From positions 1-34,173 of the forward strand of contig NZ_KQ948886.1 of assembly GCF_001514215.1 (NCBI RefSeq): a DNA stretch of 34,173 bases, in the 5' to 3' direction. Below are positions 28,395 to 34,173 of the stretch, piece after piece (position 1 is the stretch's first letter; each line of letters starts with the position of its first letter). A model generated the notes under the pieces. The model was not told the DNA's origin and made no database searches. It saw only the letters and a list, made by a program, of their open reading frames with translations. Made by a program: the position numbers and the translations under genes. Origin of the DNA: Streptomyces bungoensis (GTDB lineage Bacteria > Actinomycetota > Actinomycetes > Streptomycetales > Streptomycetaceae).

Positions 28395-29411
28395 TCATGC
28401 GGGGCGTCCTTCGGGTGCCACCCGTTCGCCCGGGGGCACCGGACCGGGCGCGGTGCCGTCCCCGAACGGGTGGCCGCCGAGCTCCTCGCGGTGGTGCGGC
28501 GCGAGCCAGCCGCCCGGATCGGGGCCGAGGGGCACGATGCCCGTGGGGTTGATGCCGGTGTGGACCCGGTAGTAGTGCCGCTTGATGTGGTCGAAGTCGA
28601 CCGTGTCGCCGAACCCGGGCGTCTGGAACAGGTCCCGGGCGTACGCCCACAGCACCGGGTCCTCCGCCAGCTTCCACCGGTTGCACTTGAAGTGGCCGTG
28701 ATAGACCGCGTCGAACCGGACCAGCGTGGTGAACAGCCGGATGTCCGCCTCGGTGAGGGTGTCGCCGACCAGGTAGCGCTGCCCGGCGAGCCGCTCGGCC
28801 AGCAGTTCCAGCCGCCGGAAGACCGCCGTGCAGGCCTTCTCGTACTCCGCCTGGTGGGTGGCGAAGCCGGCCCGGTACACGCCGTTGTTCAGGTCCTCGT
28901 AGACCTCCGCCATCACCTCGTCGATCTCGTCGCGCCGCCCGTCCGGGTACAGGTCCGGCGCCCCCTCGCGGTGCAGGGCCGTCCACTGGGTGGCCAGGTC
29001 CAGGGTGAGCTGCTGGTAGTCGTTGGTGACGAGACGTCCGCTCGGCACGTCCACGACCGCGGGCACGCTCACCCCGCCGGGGTGGTCCGTCTCCCGCCGC
29101 TCGTAGGCCTCGGCGAGGTACCGGATGCCGAGCACCGGATCCCGGCCGCCGGGATCCAGCGTGAACCGCCAGCTGCGGTCGTCCTGGATCGGATCGGCGA
29201 CCGCCATCGGCAGCGCCTCCTCCAGGCCCAGCAGCCGCCGGGAGATCACCGCCCGGCTCGCCCACGGACAGGCCCGGGAGACCACCAGCCGGTAGCGTCC
29301 CGCCTCCACCGGCCAGCCGTCCCGCCCGTCCGCGGTGATCCGGTCCCGGAAGTGGCTCCGGGACCGGCTGAACGTCTTGTGGCCGTACGCGCGGTTGTCT
29401 TCGCCGCTCAT
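28395..29411 (-). CDS. Xi-class glutathione S-transferase (glutathionyl-hydroquinone reductase-like)
   Basis: A 338-residue protein of the YqjG/ECM4 type, longer than ordinary GSTs. The catalytic motif ACPWA has Cys48-Pro49-Trp50, the Xi-class signature. Further family marks are DPIQDDRSWRF, YLAEAY, VPAVVDVPSGRLVTNDY and the C-terminal NGVYRAGFATHQAEYE and FDHIKRHYYRVHTGINPTGIVPLGP. Such enzymes reduce thiol-quinone conjugates. Streptomyces makes mycothiol instead of glutathione, so the physiological thiol is probably mycothiol (inference). The ATG at 29411 has AGGAGA upstream. It is divergent from the CDF transporter and upstream of the DUF4235 gene. Confidence 0.92.
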   Translation of the reverse strand: MSGEDNRAYGHKTFSRSRSHFRDRITADGRDGWPVEAGRYRLVVSRACPWASRAVISRRLLGLEEALPMAVADPIQDDRSWRFTLDPGGRDPVLGIRYLAEAYERRETDHPGGVSVPAVVDVPSGRLVTNDYQQLTLDLATQWTALHREGAPDLYPDGRRDEIDEVMAEVYEDLNNGVYRAGFATHQAEYEKACTAVFRRLELLAERLAGQRYLVGDTLTEADIRLFTTLVRFDAVYHGHFKCNRWKLAEDPVLWAYARDLFQTPGFGDTVDFDHIKRHYYRVHTGINPTGIVPLGPDPGGWLAPHHREELGGHPFGDGTAPGPVPPGERVAPEGRPA

Positions 29412-29509
29412 GTCTTCTCCTGTCCCACCGGGTGCTCCGGACGGACGCGTTCCCCTTTTTGCGCCGCCGGCACCGTGTGATCCGCCCGGCCGGGGGCAGT
29501 CGGCACGGA

Positions 29510-30592
29510 GTGAGCGGGACACAGCGACAGACAGCCGAGGACACGACCACCAGGGCCGACGCGCCCGCCCCGACGCCGGCGGAGGGACGGTCCACCGAAC
29601 CGGCACCGGGGTCCGCCCCGAACGAGGGGAAGCAGGCAGAGAAGGGCAACGACCGGCACACGAAGATCACCGTGCTCGTGGCACTGGCCGCGAACCTGGT
29701 GATCGCCGTCGCGAAGGCCGTCGGCGGGGTGCTCGCGGGCTCGCCCGCGCTGCTGTCGGAGGCCGCCCACTCGGTCGCCGACAGCCTCAACGAGGTCTTC
29801 CTGCTGGCCGCGCTGCGCCGCAGCAGCCGCCCCGCCGACCGGCAGCACCCCTTCGGCTACGGCAAGGAACGGTTCTTCTGGTCCCTCCTCGCGGCCGTCG
29901 GCATCTTCGTGATGGGCGGCTGCTTCTCCTTCTACCAGGGCGTGGAGGCCCTGCGCAGCGGCACCGAGGAGAAGTTCAGCGGCTATGTCGCGGGCCTGAT
30001 CGTGCTGGGCGTGTCCCTGCTCGCCGAGGGCGCCTCGCTGCTGCGGGCGCTGCACCAGGTGCGCCGGCAGGGCGGCGGTCTGGGCGCGCTGAAGGACCCG
30101 GCGCTGCGCACGGTGGTCGCCGAGGACGGCACCGCGGTGCTCGGCGTGACCCTCGCCCTGATCGGCATGGCCCTGCACATGGTGACCGGACAGGTCGTCT
30201 GGGAGGCGTCGGCCTCGCTCGCGATCGGCGTGCTGCTGGTCTACGTCGCCTACCGGCTCGGCCGCGACGCCCGCGACCAGCTCATCGGCGAGGCCGCCGA
30301 CCCCGAGGTGAGCGCCCGGATCCAGGAACTGCTGCACGCGCAGCCCGAGATCGACTGCGTGGTGGCGCTGTTCACGATGAAGATGGGCCTGCACTCCACG
30401 ATGGTGGCCGCCCGCATCGACCTGGTGCCGGGCCTCGACAGCGAGCAGGTCGAGGAGGTCGCCGTCCGCATCAAGCGGTCCATCGCGCGCATGTTCCCCG
30501 AGACCGACCAGATCTTCCTCGACGTGACCGACCGGCCCGCGGGCGAGGCACGCGAAAGCCCCGCCGCGACGGGGGAGCGCGGCGGGGCCTGA
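29510..30592 (+). CDS. Cation diffusion facilitator (CDF) metal transporter
   Basis: A 360-residue protein. A Pro/Thr/Glu-rich cytoplasmic N-terminus (about 1-48) precedes six membrane helices (about 52-265) and a cytoplasmic C-terminal domain. The metal site is visible in EAAHSVADSLNE (His and Asp), and FGYGKERFFWSLLAAVGIF is typical of CDF proteins. The C-terminal part (EVSARIQELLHAQPEIDCVV) is the dimerising ferredoxin-like domain. It probably exports a divalent cation such as zinc, iron or manganese in exchange for protons. I chose the GTG at 29510; the more distant ATG at 29432 would lie close to the divergent GST start. A terminator hairpin overlaps the 3' end. Confidence 0.9.
   Translation: MSGTQRQTAEDTTTRADAPAPTPAEGRSTEPAPGSAPNEGKQAEKGNDRHTKITVLVALAANLVIAVAKAVGGVLAGSPALLSEAAHSVADSLNEVFLLAALRRSSRPADRQHPFGYGKERFFWSLLAAVGIFVMGGCFSFYQGVEALRSGTEEKFSGYVAGLIVLGVSLLAEGASLLRALHQVRRQGGGLGALKDPALRTVVAEDGTAVLGVTLALIGMALHMVTGQVVWEASASLAIGVLLVYVAYRLGRDARDQLIGEAADPEVSARIQELLHAQPEIDCVVALFTMKMGLHSTMVAARIDLVPGLDSEQVEEVAVRIKRSIARMFPETDQIFLDVTDRPAGEARESPAATGERGGA
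30558..30588 (+). terminator. Terminator hairpin overlapping the end of the CDF gene
   Basis: GCCCCGCCGCG (30558-30568) and CGCGGCGGGGC (30578-30588) are perfect complements with a 9-nt loop. The stem lies within the last codons of the CDF gene and ends two bases before the TGA at 30590. Confidence 0.7.
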
Positions 30593-30629
30593 CGCACCAG
30601 TGCCCGCCGGCCGGCGGGTTCATGCGTCA
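30590..30629. terminator. Second, cruciform-like hairpin between convergent genes
   Basis: TGACGCA (30590-30596) and TGCGTCA (30623-30629) enclose the perfect palindrome CCCGCCGGCCGGCGGG (30603-30618). It lies between the convergent CDF and nitroreductase genes and probably terminates both. Confidence 0.6.
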
Positions 30630-30670
30630 CGGCGCGGATTTTTCCGGAAAGGGATCCCGGCCCGTCCGGA

Positions 30671-31120
30671 TCACCCCTCCTGCAGGGGCTCCAGGACGAA
30701 CACCGGGATCTCCCGGGAGGTCTTCTTCTGGTACTCCGCGTAGGGCGGGAAGGCCGCCACGGCCCGCTCCCACCACTCGGCCTTCTCCCGGCCGGTGACC
30801 TCACGGGCCTTCATGTCCCGCTTCTCGGCCCCGTCCTGCAGCTCCACCTGCGGATGGGCCTTGACGTTGAAGTACCAGACGGGATGCTTCGGCGCACCGC
30901 CCTGCGAGGCGACCAGGGCGTACCGTCCCGCGTGCTCCACCCGCATCAGCGGCGTCTTGCGGATCTTCCCGCTCTTGGCGCCCAGGGTGGTCAGGACGAT
31001 GACCGGCAGCCCGGTGTCGCGCAGCGTGGTGCCCCGCGTCCCGCCGGAACTCTCGTACAGCTCGACCTGCTCGCGCACCCACTGCTCCGGGCTGGGCTCG
31101 TACTCGCCCTCAAGTGGCAT
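30671..31120 (-). CDS. Deazaflavin (F420)-dependent nitroreductase-family protein
   Basis: A 149-residue protein of the Ddn-like family. GLPVIVLTTLGAKSGKIRKTPLMRVEHAGRYALVASQGG, HPVWYFNVKAHPQVELQDG and the following KREVTGREKAEWWERAVAAFPPYAEYQ-type section match it well. Members bind F420 and reduce nitroimidazoles, quinones or other substrates. The N-terminal YESSGGTRGTTLRDTG is typical for this group. The ATG at 31120 has GGAG upstream; the frame is open to 31174 without a better start. It converges on the CDF gene across two hairpins and follows the LysE-type gene on the same strand at 115 bp. Confidence 0.92.
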   Translation of the reverse strand: MPLEGEYEPSPEQWVREQVELYESSGGTRGTTLRDTGLPVIVLTTLGAKSGKIRKTPLMRVEHAGRYALVASQGGAPKHPVWYFNVKAHPQVELQDGAEKRDMKAREVTGREKAEWWERAVAAFPPYAEYQKKTSREIPVFVLEPLQEG

Positions 31121-31235
31121 GGCCTGTCGTCTCCTTCGTCGGTCCAACGGCTGATGTCGCGGCCGGTACAACACCGGTGGCCGCCCGGATCATCCGTACC
31201 GCGCGCCGCGTCCCCCCGACGGGCGGCGCGCCGCC

Positions 31236-31868
31236 TCACCCGGGTGACAGCGTCATCCGCACGGCCAGCGCCAGGATCACGCCGCTGGACAGCAGTGCCG
31301 TCAGCAGGCGGCCCCGCTCCCCGGTGAGGGCCCGGCCGAGCAGCGCGCCGCCGCCCGCGAGCAGCAACTGCCAGCTCGCGGAGGCCGCGAAGGCCGCCGC
31401 GACGAACGCCGCCTGCGCCGCCGCCGACGCGGCCCCGGCGGTGCTGGAGCCGAGCACCAGGGCGGCGAAGTAGATCACCGTGACCGGGTTGAGCAGCGTG
31501 ATCCCGAGAAGGCCGAGATAGGCGCGTCCGGCGCCGGGAACCGGCCGCTCGGGGCGGGTGGTGAGCCCGTGGGCGCGGTACTGGCGCAGGGCGAGGAAGG
31601 CCCCCCGCACCGCGAGCGCGACGAGGACCAGGGCCGAGGCCCAGCGCAGCGGGGTCAGCACCGGGCGCAGCGCCGCCGCCAGGGCGGAGCCGCCCGCGGT
31701 GGCGAGCAGCGCGTAGAGCCCGTCGGCGGTGGCGACGCCGAGCGCGGCACAGGAGCCGGTGCGCAGCGAGGTGCGGGCGGTGAGGGAGACCAGGTAGGTC
31801 CCGACCGCGCCGACCGGCACGGCGATGCCGTAGCCGGCCAGCAGGCCCGCGACGAGCGCGGCCGTCAC
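31236..31868 (-). CDS. LysE/RhtB-family exporter
   Basis: A 210-residue membrane protein with about six hydrophobic segments. GYGIAVPVGAVGTYLVSLTARTSLRTGSCAALGVATADGLYAL is the LysE N-terminal signature. LGLLGITLLNPVTVIYFAALVLGSS is the second conserved block, with its NP. Such proteins export amino acids or related metabolites. The GTG at 31868 starts where the family normally starts. It overlaps the TGA of a 35-codon upstream frame (31865-31972) as GTGA, so the two may be coupled or the N-terminus may be frameshifted. The open frame extends to 32282, but that part does not resemble protein. Confidence 0.87.
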   Translation of the reverse strand: MTAALVAGLLAGYGIAVPVGAVGTYLVSLTARTSLRTGSCAALGVATADGLYALLATAGGSALAAALRPVLTPLRWASALVLVALAVRGAFLALRQYRAHGLTTRPERPVPGAGRAYLGLLGITLLNPVTVIYFAALVLGSSTAGAASAAAQAAFVAAAFAASASWQLLLAGGGALLGRALTGERGRLLTALLSSGVILALAVRMTLSPG

Positions 31869-31972
31869 GGGCGCGGGGAGCCGGGCCTCCGGGGACGGCC
31901 GGGCTGCTGCTGACCCCGCACCGGACGGACGGCGGCGGTGGTCGGCGGCAGCAGGGCATCGGTGAGCGACAT
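31865..31972 (-). CDS. Short upstream frame overlapping the LysE-type gene
   Basis: A 35-codon frame from ATG at 31972 (AGGA eight bases upstream) encodes MSLTDALLPPTTAAVRPVRG and then an Arg/Pro/Gly-rich tail. It ends with TGA overlapping the GTG of the LysE-type gene. The first residues look natural, the tail does not. It could be a leader peptide coupling translation, an original N-terminus shifted out of frame, or chance. Confidence 0.3.
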   Translation of the reverse strand: MSLTDALLPPTTAAVRPVRGQQQPGRPRRPGSPRP

Positions 31973-32048
31973 GGGCCGATCCTGGGGCCGCGGCCCCGGC
32001 CGGGGCAACCGGATTTCGGCGTGATCCCGCCCCCGGCACCCCCGCCCT

Positions 32049-32082
32049 TCGGCCAGATCGCGCCGGGCGCCGATCTGGCCGA
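32049..32082. promoter_or_regulatory. 12-bp perfect inverted repeat upstream of the P450 gene
   Basis: TCGGCCAGATCG (32049-32060) and CGATCTGGCCGA (32071-32082) are exact complements around CGCCGGGCGC, which can itself pair (GCGCC/GGCGC). It lies 83 bp before the P450 start and about 75-180 bp upstream of the divergent LysE-type gene. It is a candidate operator or leader hairpin. Confidence 0.6.
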
Positions 32083-32164
32083 TACTGGAGGTCAGGGCAT
32101 AGGTGCCTCGGGCATCTAATGAAGATCGGCACGACGTACCCCCCTTCGTCTGCGAGGTCTTTCC

Positions 32165-33394
32165 ATGACGGAACTGACGGACCCCCACGGCCCGGTGACT
32201 GCGGCCGAAGCCGTCGCCTTCCCCCAGGACCGCACCTGCCCCTTCCACCCGCCCACCGGATACGACCCGCTGCGCCACGCACCGGCGCTGTCCCGCGTCT
32301 CGCTCTACGACGGCCGCGAGGTGTGGGCGGTCACCGGCTACGCCACCGCCCGCGCGCTGCTGTCCGACCCCCGCCTGTCGACCGATCGCCGCCGCCCCGG
32401 CTTCCCGACGCCCACGGCCCGCTTCGCGAACGTCCGCGACCGCCGGGTGGCGCTGCTCGGCGTCGACGACCCCGAGCACCGCACCCAGCGCCGGATGATG
32501 ATCCCGTCGTTCACGCTGCAGCGCGCCGCCCGGCTGCGGCCCACCATCCAGCGGATCGTCGACGGCCTGCTGGACGCGATGATCGAGAAGGGCCCGCCCG
32601 CCGAGCTGGTCTCCGCCTTCGCGCTGCCCGTGCCGTCCATGGTGATCTGCGGTCTGCTCGGCGTGCCGTACGCCGACCACGAGTTCTTCGAGGAGCAGTC
32701 CCGCCGGCTGCTGCGCGGCCCCACGGCCGCCGACACCCAGCAGGCGCGCGAGCGGCTGGAGGAGTACCTCGGCGGGCTGATCGACGACAAGGCACGGCAG
32801 GCGGAGCCGGGCGACGGCGTCCTGGACGACCTGGTCCACCAGCAGCTGCGCGAGGGCGCGCTGGACCGCGCCGAACTGGTCTCCCTGGCCGTCATCCTGC
32901 TCGTCGCCGGCCACGAGACGACCGCCAACATGATCTCCCTCGGCACCTACACGCTGCTGCAGTACCCCGACCGGCTGGCCGAGCTGCGCGCCGACCCGGC
33001 GCTGTTGCCGGCCGCCGTCGAGGAGCTCATGCGGATGCTGTCGATCGCGGACGGGCTGCTGCGGCTCGCCCTGGAGGACATCGAGATCGACGGCGTCACC
33101 ATCCGGGCCGGCGAGGGCGTCGTCTTCGCGACCTCGGTCATCAACCGGGACGCCGCCCGGTACGACGACCCCGACACCCTGGACCTGCACCGCCCGTCCC
33201 GCCACCACATCGCCTTCGGCTTCGGCATCCACCAGTGCCTGGGGCAGAACCTGGCACGCGCCGAACTGGAGATCGCCCTCGGCACCCTCCTGCGCCGGCT
33301 GCCCGGCCTGCGGCTGGCCGCGCCCGCGCAGGAGATCCCGTTCAAACCCGGCGACACGATCCAGGGGATGCTGGAACTCCCCGTGACCTGGTAA
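32165..33394 (+). CDS. Cytochrome P450, CYP105-like
   Basis: A 409-residue bacterial class I P450. Key elements are VLLAVAGHETT-type oxygen-binding I-helix residues A248-G-H-E-T-T253, the K-helix ExxR in EELMR and the heme loop FGFGIHQCLGQNLAR with thiolate Cys358. VPSMVICGLLGVPYADHEFF and the AFPQDRTCPFHPPTGYDPLR-like N-terminus match my memory of CYP105 proteins. These hydroxylate varied xenobiotics and natural products. The substrate is unknown and no biosynthetic cluster is adjacent. The ferredoxin gene follows after 12 bases and must be its electron donor. The ATG at 32165 is preceded by GAGG about ten bases upstream. Confidence 0.95.
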   Translation: MTELTDPHGPVTAAEAVAFPQDRTCPFHPPTGYDPLRHAPALSRVSLYDGREVWAVTGYATARALLSDPRLSTDRRRPGFPTPTARFANVRDRRVALLGVDDPEHRTQRRMMIPSFTLQRAARLRPTIQRIVDGLLDAMIEKGPPAELVSAFALPVPSMVICGLLGVPYADHEFFEEQSRRLLRGPTAADTQQARERLEEYLGGLIDDKARQAEPGDGVLDDLVHQQLREGALDRAELVSLAVILLVAGHETTANMISLGTYTLLQYPDRLAELRADPALLPAAVEELMRMLSIADGLLRLALEDIEIDGVTIRAGEGVVFATSVINRDAARYDDPDTLDLHRPSRHHIAFGFGIHQCLGQNLARAELEIALGTLLRRLPGLRLAAPAQEIPFKPGDTIQGMLELPVTW

Positions 33395-33406
33395 GAGGCT
33401 CTGGCC

Positions 33407-33601
33407 ATGCACATCGACATCGACAAGGACGTCTGCATCGGCGCGGGCCAGTGCGCGCTGGCCGCGCCCGGCGTGTTCACCCAGGACGACGACGGCTACA
33501 GCACGCTGCTCCCCGGCCGCGAGGACGGCGCGGGGGACCCGATGGTCCGGGAGGCGGCCCGCGCCTGCCCGGTGGGCGCGATCACGGTGACGGAGGGCTG
33601 A
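33407..33601 (+). CDS. 3Fe-4S ferredoxin, P450 partner
   Basis: A 64-residue ferredoxin. The iron-sulfur ligands are Cys10 and Cys16 (VCIGAGQCA) and a third in ARACPVGAI. The residue at the usual second-cysteine position is Gly/Ala, which gives a 3Fe-4S cluster as in the Streptomyces SuaB/SoyB type. It transfers electrons from a ferredoxin reductase to the P450 encoded 12 bases upstream; the two are clearly one operon. No reductase gene is present, so a shared one elsewhere is implied. The ATG at 33407 has AGAGG upstream, directly after the P450 stop. Confidence 0.94.
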   Translation: MHIDIDKDVCIGAGQCALAAPGVFTQDDDGYSTLLPGREDGAGDPMVREAARACPVGAITVTEG

Positions 33602-33632
33602 GACCGGCGCCCGGCCGCCGCGGCGGCGTCAG

Positions 33633-33638
33633 TAGGGT
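33633..33638 (+). promoter_or_regulatory. -10 box (TAGGGT) of a leaderless promoter
   Basis: TAGGGT ends six bases before the ATG at 33645, the classic spacing for leaderless Streptomyces transcripts. No Shine-Dalgarno precedes the gene. Confidence 0.55.
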
Positions 33639-33644
33639 GCCCGG

Positions 33645-34173
33645 ATGACCGAACACGCCGGGAAACCCTTCCTCTACGTCGTCGTCTGCGCGGCCGGGAT
33701 CGCCGCCGGAGTCAGCAAGCTGATCACCGCCGCCCAGGAGCGGGACTGGGAGGTGGGGGTGATCGCCACGCCGGTCGCCATGAACGGCTTCTTCGACGTC
33801 GCCGCCGTCGAGGCGCAGACCGGCCGCCGGACCCGGTCCGCCTGGCGGTCCCCGGCCGACCCCCGCCCGTTCCCGCCGCCGGACGCCGTCGTCGTCGCGC
33901 CCGCGACCTTCAACACCGTCAACAAGTGGGCGGCCGGCATCGCCGACACCCTCGCCCTCGGCACCCTGTGCGAGGCCGCCGGGCTGGGCGTCCCCGTCGC
34001 CGTGCTGCCCTGCGTGGCCGACGCGCTCGCCGCCCACCCCGCCTACCAGGACAGCCTGACCCGGCTGCGCGGTATGGGCGTCCGGATCGGCGCCCCGTAC
34101 TCCGGCACGCCCCTGGCGGACGGCACACGGCCCGAGTTCCCGTGGGAGAGCGCGCTCGACCTGGTGGAGCGGG
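33645..34173 (+). CDS. Flavoprotein (HFCD/phosphopantothenoylcysteine decarboxylase-like), 3' end cut by window
   Basis: At least 176 residues, still open at the window edge. FLYVVVCAAGIAAGVSKLI is the first strand and helix of the HFCD flavoprotein fold. VIATPVAMNGFFDV and DAVVVAPATFNTVNKWAAGIADTLALG carry the conserved APAT-N-K-A-G-I-DTL pattern of the CoaC/LanD family. VPVAVLPCVADALAAHPAYQ follows. Homodimeric or trimeric members bind FMN and perform oxidative decarboxylation or reduction. In Streptomyces such stand-alone genes are common and their substrates unknown. It is probably leaderless from the TAGGGT at 33633 and lies 43 bp after the ferredoxin gene. Confidence 0.88.
   Translation, partial: MTEHAGKPFLYVVVCAAGIAAGVSKLITAAQERDWEVGVIATPVAMNGFFDVAAVEAQTGRRTRSAWRSPADPRPFPPPDAVVVAPATFNTVNKWAAGIADTLALGTLCEAAGLGVPVAVLPCVADALAAHPAYQDSLTRLRGMGVRIGAPYSGTPLADGTRPEFPWESALDLVER

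Noticed and set aside
31865..33412. 515-codon minus-strand frame opposite the P450 gene
   Set aside because: Antisense shadow. Only its last 35 codons (31865-31972) were considered separately because they overlap the LysE start.
32165..33601. Part of an antibiotic biosynthetic cluster
   Set aside because: No synthase, tailoring set or pathway regulator is adjacent. A P450-ferredoxin pair alone is common in Streptomyces outside clusters.

Overview
The window is chromosomal DNA from a high-GC actinomycete, almost certainly a Streptomyces. Nearly every codon ends in G or C, GTG starts and purine-rich ribosome binding sites are common, and several genes look leaderless. The gene content is also typical of the genus: a Tat-exported lactonase, a secreted GH16 glucanase with a ricin-type lectin tail, a CYP105-like P450 with a 3Fe-4S ferredoxin, a ROK regulator and DUF5959, DUF4230 and DUF4235 proteins. 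I see no rRNA, tRNA, CRISPR array, transposase or integrase. The gene order reads as accessory, arm-type chromosome.

Layout. 1-2800: a membrane protein (DUF4345) divergent from a TetR regulator across a perfect 16-bp inverted repeat, then an AraC/GyrI-like regulator divergent from a DUF5959 gene across a second perfect 16-bp inverted repeat. 2800-7000: four minus-strand genes in a row (FBP zinc-finger protein, FUSC-type membrane protein, an unrecognised protein, secreted lactonase). 7000-12000: a DUF3626 gene that looks frameshifted near its 5' end, a large minus-strand protein joining a nucleotidyl-cyclase-like domain to a CHAT caspase-like protease, and a ROK regulator. 12000-16800: small disordered protein, sugar epimerase-like SDR, a gene-free stretch rich in hairpins, HAD phosphatase, PHP/HhH protein, SDR oxidoreductase, a decayed coding remnant and a small leaderless gene. 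16800-22700: GH16 glucanase, VanZ-like protein, a 53-bp tandem repeat, a truncated MrpE/NuoM-type locus, DUF4230 protein, a divergent PRPP synthetase paralogue and a STAS anti-sigma antagonist.

22700-34173: an MDR-type oxidoreductase divergent from a GlxA-type regulator; a lipoprotein gene whose 3' end lies in a nearly perfect 231-bp tandem duplication; a DUF1304-TetR operon with its probable operator, divergent from a PNPOx-like gene; VOC, DUF4235, Xi-class GST, CDF metal transporter, deazaflavin-dependent nitroreductase and LysE-type exporter genes; the P450-ferredoxin pair; and a flavoprotein cut by the window edge.

Most genes are single units or short operons paired with a local regulator (TetR-DUF4345, DUF1304-TetR, GlxA-oxidoreductase), with many redox and detoxification functions. 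The best candidate for an uncommon system is the single-gene cyclase-like/CHAT protease at 7997-10444. The clearest signs of recent rearrangement are the 231-bp duplication, the deletion junction in the proton-antiporter locus and the DUF3626 frameshift.
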